DNA of 11,394 bases from JAJTFW01 sp031411335 (GTDB taxonomy: Bacteria; Bacteroidota; Bacteroidia; AKYH767-A; OLB10): contig JANOAX010000065.1 in assembly GCA_031411335.1 (NCBI GenBank), forward strand, positions 1-11,394, read 5' to 3'. The translations under genes were made by a program, and so were the position numbers. How positions within the stretch are numbered: the first letter of the stretch is position 1; each line of letters opens with the position of its first letter. This document shows positions 6,130 through 11,394 of this stretch, piece by piece. The notes below the pieces were generated by a model. The model worked only from the letters and a program-made list of their open reading frames with translations, had not been told where the DNA came from and searched no databases.

Positions 6130-8556
6130 CTAAGTTGTACGAAGTTTTTTAATTCTCTTGATGATGGCTATCCATGTACCAATAATCATCAATAAACAAC
6201 CCACCCAAAGAATATTGATGTAAGGGAAAATAATTGCTTTCATAATGATGAATTCACGAGCGTTACCTTCTTTCTCAGAGACCTCAATTTCAAATTTATT
6301 TTCTTCAGGAATAATTTTAATGAAGGCGAAACGTAATCCTAACTCCGAAATTTCTACTGGGCGATTAAATGCTTCGCTACCGCGTAAAATAAATACTGGA
6401 TTGGCTTGGTGCATCTTCTTGTTTACATCCATCACCAATATATTCGCAGCTACGGCTAAATCCGATTCCTGTAGCATTAAAAGATCCTTATCAACATCTT
6501 TATTTAAGCTTTGCAAAACCACCAAACTGTTGCTAGTTGTAATGGTATCGCCAATACTTAACTGATATTTTTTTCCGGGCTTATACCCTTCATCCGATTT
6601 TTTTTCCGTTTCCTTATCATCCAATTCCGCATAAGTAACATGAGTATAAATATCTCTATCAATAAAATGCTGAGTACTGGGCTCACTCACATTGCCCATT
6701 CGATCGTTAAGTTGGACAAAAGGAAAAAGACTAAACTCTTTTTGAAATTGTCCTGTAGTGTGATTCGCTTTTAAATATTCTACTTCATATCGAATATGAA
6801 TTCCCTCTTTGATTTTATCTTTGTAAGTGACATAGTATTCACCCATCGGTAAGGTATCCCCTTTGTACAATAAAATATTTTCGTTGTTCGGGAAATCTTT
6901 TCCTAAATCAACATTCAAACGATTTTGACTTATCACCGTTTTTTCACTGTTCGCAATTAAGGATCCCAATAAAATAAATGCGATTCCCATATGAGCAATA
7001 CTCGCTCCTGATTTTGCAATATTTCCCTTGAGAACACGAATAAAATAATCGAGGTTTGAGATAAATGCCCATGTAGAAGTAAATAATAATAAGACTAACT
7101 GTATGCGATCGAATTGAAAATAATAATGAACCCCAATGGTAATGAGTAATGAAACTACGAAGGAAAGCAAAAGCTTTTTTGCCATAGTCTTCAAATCGGT
7201 TTGCTTCCATTTAAAGTAGAGTCCCATCGACATGAGTAAAGCAATCACTGCTGCTAATGGAATTTGCCAAGAATTGTAAAAATCAATTGCATCGGCAGGA
7301 GGAGCCATTTTCAAATTGAACAATTTATTGATAACCGGAATTGAAGTGGTAATGCTGATTTGAATGGCAGAAATTACTAAAATCAACATTCCCATAAACA
7401 TCCAAAATTCTCGACTACTTATAGGGTCTTCTTCAGATTGAGTATGGAGGAGTTTTCGGTTTTTGATACTTAAGAAAACTGCCAATACGAAAAAGAATAC
7501 CATATAAATCAACAATTGCCCCTTCATCCCTAAATCCGTAAAGGCATGCACGGAAGTATCACCTAAAATTCCACTTCGTGTTAAAAAAGTAGAGTACAAT
7601 ACGAGGATAAAAGAAAGGGTACAAAGAATATAGGAGCTATGCAATGATGTTCCATTCTTGTTAAAAATTATCATAACATGTGTGGCACCTACCAATACTA
7701 ACCACGGAACTAAACTCGCATTTTCTACAGGATCCCAAGCCCAGAAACCACCGAAGCTTAATGATTCGTAAGCCCAAGCACCACCCATCAACACACCTGT
7801 ACCTAAAATCAAAATTCCAAATAATGACCATGGTAGCGCGGGTTTAACCCATTCTTTAACACGACCTGTTAACATACCTCCAACAGCGTAAGCAAAAGGA
7901 ATTGCAGTAGCAGCAAAGCCCAGAAACAAGGTCGGAGGGTGAATTACCATCCAGTAATTTTGTAGCAACGGATTTAAACCTCGTCCGTCTTTTATTTTAC
8001 TTAAATAATCGGCCATTTGAATAAATGGTAGATTAGCAAAATCGGCGTGGTTGCGCAATAAAATAAATGGATTGGATCCGATTTTGATTCCACCAAATTC
8101 TAATCCGAGTAACATAGAAGCTAAAAATGTTTGAATTATCATCATCGTAAACATGACCGGAGCTTCCCATGTTCCCGCTTTCTTAATGATGATAAAAGAT
8201 AATACGACATGCCAGAAAGTCCAAATTAAAAAACTGCCTTCCTGACCTTCCCATAAACAAGCCCACATGTATTTCATGGGCAATACAGAATTTGAATGTT
8301 GCCAGATGTAGTAATACTCAAAAAAATGTCCGTGTATTAAATAGTAAATCAAGAAAATAATTCCGAATACAGAAACAGCATGCACACCAAAGCTGAGGCG
8401 TGCAAGTGGATTCCATGAATTTGAAATTTCTGATTTTTGTTTAAAAGAAAAATAATAGGAAATAGCAGATAGAAGTGCAGTTGCAAATGATAAAATGATT
8501 AAAATATTTCCAAGTATACCGAATCCAAGATGTTCCCCTTGGTATTGAATTTCCAT
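6130..8556 (-). CDS. ccmF: Cytochrome c-type biogenesis protein CcmF (heme lyase subunit)
   Basis: CcmF is the inner-membrane part of the holocytochrome c synthetase. It receives heme from CcmE and joins it to CxxCH motifs of apocytochromes in the periplasm. The 808 residues are longer than E. coli CcmF (about 650), mainly through a large C-terminal periplasmic domain (about 540-775) closed by a last membrane helix (WVGCLLMIIGTWIAII). The tryptophan-rich WWD motif is GGFWAWDPVENASLVPW (269-285). Four His match the heme ligands of E. coli CcmF in order and spacing: His206 (MVIHPPTL), His293 (GATH), His337 (SVHAF) and His522 (IAHMG). EGSFLIW (106-112) and LTRSGILGD (325-333) are further family marks. 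It follows ccmE by 18 bases. All expected functional residues are present. Confidence 0.96.
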   Translation of the reverse strand: MEIQYQGEHLGFGILGNILIILSFATALLSAISYYFSFKQKSEISNSWNPLARLSFGVHAVSVFGIIFLIYYLIHGHFFEYYYIWQHSNSVLPMKYMWACLWEGQEGSFLIWTFWHVVLSFIIIKKAGTWEAPVMFTMMIIQTFLASMLLGLEFGGIKIGSNPFILLRNHADFANLPFIQMADYLSKIKDGRGLNPLLQNYWMVIHPPTLFLGFAATAIPFAYAVGGMLTGRVKEWVKPALPWSLFGILILGTGVLMGGAWAYESLSFGGFWAWDPVENASLVPWLVLVGATHVMIIFNKNGTSLHSSYILCTLSFILVLYSTFLTRSGILGDTSVHAFTDLGMKGQLLIYMVFFFVLAVFLSIKNRKLLHTQSEEDPISSREFWMFMGMLILVISAIQISITTSIPVINKLFNLKMAPPADAIDFYNSWQIPLAAVIALLMSMGLYFKWKQTDLKTMAKKLLLSFVVSLLITIGVHYYFQFDRIQLVLLLFTSTWAFISNLDYFIRVLKGNIAKSGASIAHMGIAFILLGSLIANSEKTVISQNRLNVDLGKDFPNNENILLYKGDTLPMGEYYVTYKDKIKEGIHIRYEVEYLKANHTTGQFQKEFSLFPFVQLNDRMGNVSEPSTQHFIDRDIYTHVTYAELDDKETEKKSDEGYKPGKKYQLSIGDTITTSNSLVVLQSLNKDVDKDLLMLQESDLAVAANILVMDVNKKMHQANPVFILRGSEAFNRPVEISELGLRFAFIKIIPEENKFEIEVSEKEGNAREFIIMKAIIFPYINILWVGCLLMIIGTWIAIIKRIKKLRTT

Positions 8557-8574
8557 TATTTTTCTTTATTTATT

Positions 8575-8994
8575 TTAGCTAGCGGCTTCCGTATCGCCCG
8601 AAACTGCCTTCAATTGGTCTTGCTGATTTCCGTTGTATTTAGAAGGGCATTTCATTAATATTTGACTCGCATGAAATTCATCTCCATCCATTTTACCTAC
8701 CACCACAATTTGCTCGGATCGTTCAAAGTCTTGCGGCTTGCTTCCATTGTATAAAACTTTTTTCTCTAGACCTTCATTATCTACTAAATAAAATCCGAAT
8801 AGATTAGCATTCACTTCCGGATTGTAGATAAATTCTTTCTCTTTATTTAATTTCCCTACAACATGAAATGTGCTTCCTTCATTTTCGATGGCGGTTTTAA
8901 AAGGAGCATAGGTACTAGAATTACTAATTGTACTCACCACTACAGCAAGGGCAACAGCAATTATGATAATACCAATGATGTGAATTTTCTTCAT
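8575..8994 (-). CDS. ccmE: Periplasmic heme chaperone CcmE, CxxxY variant
   Basis: CcmE takes heme from CcmC/CcmAB at the outer face of the inner membrane, holds it covalently and passes it to CcmF. The 139-residue protein has one N-terminal membrane anchor (about 5-23) and a small beta-barrel (OB-fold) domain: FHVVGKLN (43-50), FYLVDNEG (68-75) and IVVVGKMDGDEFHASQILMKCPSKY (about 96-120). In E. coli the heme is bound through His in HDENY; here the aligned residues are CPSKY, so Cys116 replaces the His while Tyr120 is kept. This CxxxY form is known from Desulfovibrio and archaea, where Cys was reported to carry the heme ('System I*'). The tail after 121 is polar and probably flexible. The gene sits between ccmD and ccmF with short gaps (10 and 18 bases). 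Confidence 0.94.
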   Translation of the reverse strand: MKKIHIIGIIIIAVALAVVVSTISNSSTYAPFKTAIENEGSTFHVVGKLNKEKEFIYNPEVNANLFGFYLVDNEGLEKKVLYNGSKPQDFERSEQIVVVGKMDGDEFHASQILMKCPSKYNGNQQDQLKAVSGDTEAAS

Positions 8995-9005
8995 GACTTG
9001 TAATT

Positions 9006-9233
9006 TTACTTTTTCATTTCTTTTTCCAACTTCGTCACTTTTCTTTCGATGCGAATCATATAAAAACTAAGAATCGCTAATGAAATAAAAGCAACAGCAA
9101 CTACTACATATATTTTTCCTTCCGATCGCATGGTGTCGGCCATCTCTACTTCTTGTGCAAAGGCAGTAGAATGTGAAATCATAACGATTGACAGTAGAGT
9201 TAAGTTTTTCTTCATGCTTTTATTGATCTTCAT
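9006..9233 (-). CDS. ccmD: CcmD family small membrane protein
   Basis: A 75-residue protein with a signal-like N-terminus (KKNLTLLSIVMISHSTAFA, probable cleavage after AFA), a short segment EVEMADTMRSEGKIYVVV and one membrane helix (about 42-60), followed by a basic amphipathic tail (IERKVTKLEKEMKK). Position, size and single helix with charged tail fit CcmD, which in E. coli helps release heme-loaded CcmE from CcmABC. Sequence similarity to proteobacterial CcmD is weak, and a cleavable signal peptide is not a feature of that protein, so the equivalence rests partly on gene order. The ATG at 9233 overlaps ccmC by 14 bases. An ATG at 9215, four bases after the ccmC stop, is an equally good start and would give 69 residues beginning MKKN. 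Confidence 0.75.
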   Translation of the reverse strand: MKINKSMKKNLTLLSIVMISHSTAFAQEVEMADTMRSEGKIYVVVAVAFISLAILSFYMIRIERKVTKLEKEMKK

Positions 9234-9885
9234 TTTTCCATTCTATTTTTCGAATACGCACTCGTAAACTCATCATCCAAACCCCTAATAATGTCCATGC
9301 AATTACTGCGGGATAAAATACCATTCGCATATTTGCATCGAGGTCGTATTTGTTAAAACCGGGATTTCCTCCTTTGCCAGGATGAAGTGAATCGGTCATT
9401 TTTGGCAATACCATGATAAAGACAATCATCATCACAAAAGCAAAAATACCATACACAGCTGATAAACGTGCTCGTTTTGAGTCGTCCGGAATGGCATTTC
9501 TTAAAATGAAGTACGCAGCATAAATTAATAAGGAAGCTGCCGTTCCGTTTAGTTGTGGATCATTTACCCATGGAGCACCCCACGTGTAGTTTGCCCAAAC
9601 CATTCCCGTTAAGAGTCCAGCAATTCCAAAAACCATCGCTATTCGAGCGCATTCATCGGCTACTAAATCAAAGTATAAATCCGATTTATTAAGATAAAGA
9701 ATACCATAAAAAGCATTACAAATCATCAAAACCAACATCGCCATCCACATCGTTACATGGAAGTAGAGATTTCGGATGGTTTCATTGAGAATAGGCATTC
9801 GTGGAATTTCACCCAGAAATCCTTCATAATAAGTAAAAAAAAGTAGGACGAGCGCCGTAATTTTCCACCACCATGATCTTGCCAT
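9220..9885 (-). CDS. ccmC: Heme handling protein CcmC (CcmC/CcsA family)
   Basis: CcmC presents heme at the periplasmic face and drives its attachment to CcmE. The protein has six membrane helices in about 221 residues and belongs to the heme-handling family shared with CcmF and CcsA. Counting from the ATG at 9885, His43 in LYFHVTMWMAM and His168 in SLHPGKGG match the two conserved heme-ligand His of CcmC. Between them the tryptophan-rich loop reads WANYTWGAPWVNDPQLNG (97-114), where E. coli has WGTWWVWDARLTS. The WD pair is therefore ND, while the first Trp, a later Trp and the Asp are kept. The frame extends upstream to a TTG at 9906, but the ATG at 9885 is preferred because it gives MARSWWWK just before helix 1. 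The gene follows ccmB by 23 bases and overlaps ccmD. Confidence 0.9.
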   Translation of the reverse strand: MARSWWWKITALVLLFFTYYEGFLGEIPRMPILNETIRNLYFHVTMWMAMLVLMICNAFYGILYLNKSDLYFDLVADECARIAMVFGIAGLLTGMVWANYTWGAPWVNDPQLNGTAASLLIYAAYFILRNAIPDDSKRARLSAVYGIFAFVMMIVFIMVLPKMTDSLHPGKGGNPGFNKYDLDANMRMVFYPAVIAWTLLGVWMMSLRVRIRKIEWKNEDQ

Positions 9886-9908
9886 ATTTGATTTCACACT
9901 ATTCAATT

Positions 9909-10574
9909 TTAATCACGCCAAAGGTAAGGAAACAGGAGGAAGGAAAGGACAACGATAATACTATTCAATGCTATTAATAAATAAAAATTGGGTTGATTTA
10001 TTGCCCATTCTACCCCTTGAATTGCATTCCCAGAAAATTTAATAATCGTTATAAGTAAAGGAAACAGCAATGGAAATCCTAAGATGGCAACTAAAGCCGC
10101 TTGATTATGCGCCTTAGACACAATTCCAGAGACTAAGGTCAATACAGCCGACAAACCAAAACTTCCAAGTAAAAGCCCAAGTGTAAATTGTCCCCAATCA
10201 TGAATAGAGAGACTAAAAAAGAGAGAAAAGGCACTTAGGTTGATGAATCCGAGTACAGAAAGCAATAAGATATTATAGGTTGTTTTTGCTAAGATGACAA
10301 CAGCAGGATTCAGAAATGTGTAATGGAAGAGTTGAAGTCCTCTACTTTCTTGTATAAAACTTCGTGCGATTGCATTGGTAGCTGCAAAAAGCATGATAAT
10401 CCAAAACAATGCATTCCAGGTTATTGGATCTAAGGATTGACGATAGCTGATATATGCAATGAAAATTGTTGCTAAAGAATACACTAAAAGACTAGTCAGC
10501 GCATGATAGTTCTTGAATTCTAAACGAACTTCATGTCTAACCAATTTGAAATATTGATGGAGTGCTGTAGTCAT
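9909..10574 (-). CDS. ccmB: Heme exporter permease CcmB
   Basis: CcmB is the membrane subunit of the CcmAB ABC transporter, which with CcmC and CcmD uses ATP to free heme-loaded CcmE for use by CcmF. The protein has about 221 residues, the family's usual size, and six hydrophobic segments. It begins with a cytoplasmic helix (LHQYFKLVRHEVRLEFKN) and then has FAATNAIARSFIQESRGLQL, whose central Glu and following helix are typical of CcmB, and PLLFPLLI near the end. The ATG at 10574 is chosen over a TTG at 10592 because it starts MTTALHQYFKL, close to the family's N-terminus. It is the first gene of the minus-strand operon, 75 bases from divergent bshB1. The partner ATPase CcmA is not in the window. 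Confidence 0.9.
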   Translation of the reverse strand: MTTALHQYFKLVRHEVRLEFKNYHALTSLLVYSLATIFIAYISYRQSLDPITWNALFWIIMLFAATNAIARSFIQESRGLQLFHYTFLNPAVVILAKTTYNILLLSVLGFINLSAFSLFFSLSIHDWGQFTLGLLLGSFGLSAVLTLVSGIVSKAHNQAALVAILGFPLLFPLLITIIKFSGNAIQGVEWAINQPNFYLLIALNSIIVVLSFLLFPYLWRD

Positions 10575-10577
10575 CAC

Positions 10578-10588
10578 TGCAAAATTCG
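10578..10588 (-). promoter_or_regulatory. CGAATTTTGCA motif before ccmB (candidate -7 element of the ccm operon)
   Basis: On the minus strand this 11-mer is identical to the one before the sirtuin gene and ends three bases before the ccmB ATG. Its GAATTTTG fits TAnnTTTG at seven of eight positions. Transcription starting about five bases after the G would give a leaderless message. No clear -33 box is visible upstream. Confidence 0.35.
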
Positions 10589-10619
10589 ACAATTTTTAAT
10601 CGTTATCATCTTGAAATGC

Positions 10620-10627
10620 TATTTTTG
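10620..10627 (+). promoter_or_regulatory. Bacteroidota -7 promoter element for bshB1
   Basis: TATTTTTG is an exact TAnnTTTG match, 22 bases before the ATG at 10650. A TTTA at 10594-10597 lies 22 bases upstream and matches three of four bases of the -33 TTTG box. The predicted leader is about 18 bases and has no Shine-Dalgarno sequence, as is normal for the phylum. Confidence 0.5.
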
Positions 10628-10649
10628 GTGATTGATTTAATAAGATTTT

Positions 10650-11366
10650 ATGAAAGTAGACATATTGGCCATAGGCGCCCATCCAGATGATGTTGAACTA
10701 GGAGCAGGAGGTACTGTATGCAAGGAAATCGCTGCTGGAAGAAAAGTAGGAGTGATCGATTTAACGCGCGGAGAACTTGGTACAAGAGGTTCTGCAGAGC
10801 TCCGTGATGAGGAAGCTGCTCAAAGTGCCTCTTTGATGGGTTTAGAATTCAGAATGAATATGGGATTTAGAGATGGCTTCTTTGAGAATGATGAAATCCA
10901 TCAATTAGCACTTGTGCAGCAGATTCGTCTTTTTCAACCCGAGATAATAATTTGCAATGCGGTAAAAGACAGACATCCAGATCATGGAAAAGGTAGTAGA
11001 TTGGTTTCAGACGCATGCTTCCTGAGCGGTTTAACGAAAGTGGAATCGATATTGAATGGACAACAGCAAACAGCATGGCGACCAAAGGCAGTATATCATT
11101 ATATTCAAGATCGACACATAAACCCAGATTTTGTGGTGGACATTAGTAATTTTATGGAAATAAAAATGAAATCTGTAATGGCCTTTAAAAGTCAGTTTTT
11201 TGATCCTGCTTCTTCAGAACCTGCAACGGCTATTTCTTCAAAAGATTTTTTAGAATTCTTATATGGCAGAGCCATTGAAATGGGCAGACAATCGGGATTT
11301 TTATATGCAGAAGGATTTACGGTAGAAAGAACTGCTGGAGTTGATTCATTATTTAATTTGAAGTAA
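10650..11366 (+). CDS. bshB1: Bacillithiol biosynthesis deacetylase BshB1
   Basis: BshB1 is a zinc-dependent LmbE/PIG-L family deacetylase that removes the acetyl group from N-acetylglucosaminyl-malate, the second step of bacillithiol synthesis between BshA and BshC, in the cytoplasm. The 238-residue length is that of the Bacillus enzyme. The zinc site is visible as GAHPDDVELGAGG (9-21), with His11 and Asp14 as ligands and Asp13 as the likely catalytic base, and RHPDHGKGS (108-116), with His112 as third ligand. DLTRGELGTRGS (37-48) is the loop typical of BshB1 within the family. The end, SGFLYAEGFTVER (215-227), is also characteristic. It has its own promoter and diverges from the ccm operon. 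Bacillithiol is the main low-molecular-weight thiol in many Bacteroidota. The family is certain; the exact substrate rests on similarity to BshB1. Confidence 0.94.
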   Translation: MKVDILAIGAHPDDVELGAGGTVCKEIAAGRKVGVIDLTRGELGTRGSAELRDEEAAQSASLMGLEFRMNMGFRDGFFENDEIHQLALVQQIRLFQPEIIICNAVKDRHPDHGKGSRLVSDACFLSGLTKVESILNGQQQTAWRPKAVYHYIQDRHINPDFVVDISNFMEIKMKSVMAFKSQFFDPASSEPATAISSKDFLEFLYGRAIEMGRQSGFLYAEGFTVERTAGVDSLFNLK

Positions 11367-11394
11367 AGTTTTCTTTTAAATTCCTGCAACAAAA

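Noticed and set aside
6245..6565. Plus-strand open frame of 106 codons inside ccmF
   Set aside because: It lies antisense to a well-conserved gene and has no recognisable domain or start signal.
6944..7210. 88-codon minus-strand open frame inside ccmF
   Set aside because: It is an out-of-frame shadow on the same strand as ccmF, in a region where the ccmF frame holds conserved helices and heme-ligand His522.
9886..9906. TTG start for ccmC at 9906
   Set aside because: It adds seven polar residues before MARSWWWK; the ATG at 9885 gives a typical N-terminus and a normal gap to ccmB.
10575..10592. TTG start for ccmB at 10592
   Set aside because: It would run through the candidate -7 motif and adds six residues with no support; the ATG at 10574 fits the family.

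Overview
This window is ordinary chromosomal DNA from a member of the Bacteroidota, AT-rich and even in composition. The evidence for the phylum is a type IX secretion (T9SS) C-terminal sorting domain, a Bacteroidota-style cytochrome c maturation cluster whose CcmE carries CPSKY, a bacillithiol-pathway deacetylase (BshB1), the near absence of Shine-Dalgarno sequences, and TAnnTTTG-like -7 promoter elements. I cannot assign a genus. There is no transposase, integrase, tRNA, rRNA, CRISPR array or recognisable defence system, and no intergenic gap reaches 300 bases.

Left part, plus strand (1-5253). The window opens inside a large secreted protein that ends in a T9SS type A sorting domain. A GNAT acyltransferase follows. 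Next is a tight group made of a MATE exporter, a small lipoprotein that overlaps the exporter's 3' end, and fmt (methionyl-tRNA formyltransferase), which overlaps the lipoprotein stop by ATGA. After a perfect hairpin come a CobB-type sirtuin lacking the usual zinc cysteines and an overlapping DUF2179/UPF0316 membrane protein.

Middle (5254-5358). The two halves of the window converge here. The whole gap is filled by degenerate heptanucleotide repeats (TTRGAYN), in forward orientation on the left and inverted on the right. They could fold into a bidirectional hairpin, and the stop codon of the right-hand gene lies inside a repeat unit.

Right part, minus strand (10574 down to 5355). This is a compact cytochrome c maturation operon, ccmB-ccmC-ccmD-ccmE-ccmF, followed 10 bases later by a DUF2520 Rossmann-fold protein. 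CcmB and CcmC handle heme at the membrane, CcmD is a small helper, CcmE is the periplasmic heme chaperone and CcmF the synthetase that attaches heme to apocytochromes. CcmE has a heme-binding CxxxY in place of HxxxY, which points to the 'System I*' variant. ccmA, ccmG and ccmH are not in the window. Divergent from ccmB, at the right edge, is bshB1 of bacillithiol synthesis.

I found no convincing undescribed system. The items most worth a second look are the inverted heptad array, the CcmE Cys variant together with a changed tryptophan-rich motif in CcmC, the zinc-site-less sirtuin, and an 11-base motif immediately before two start codons that may mean leaderless transcripts.
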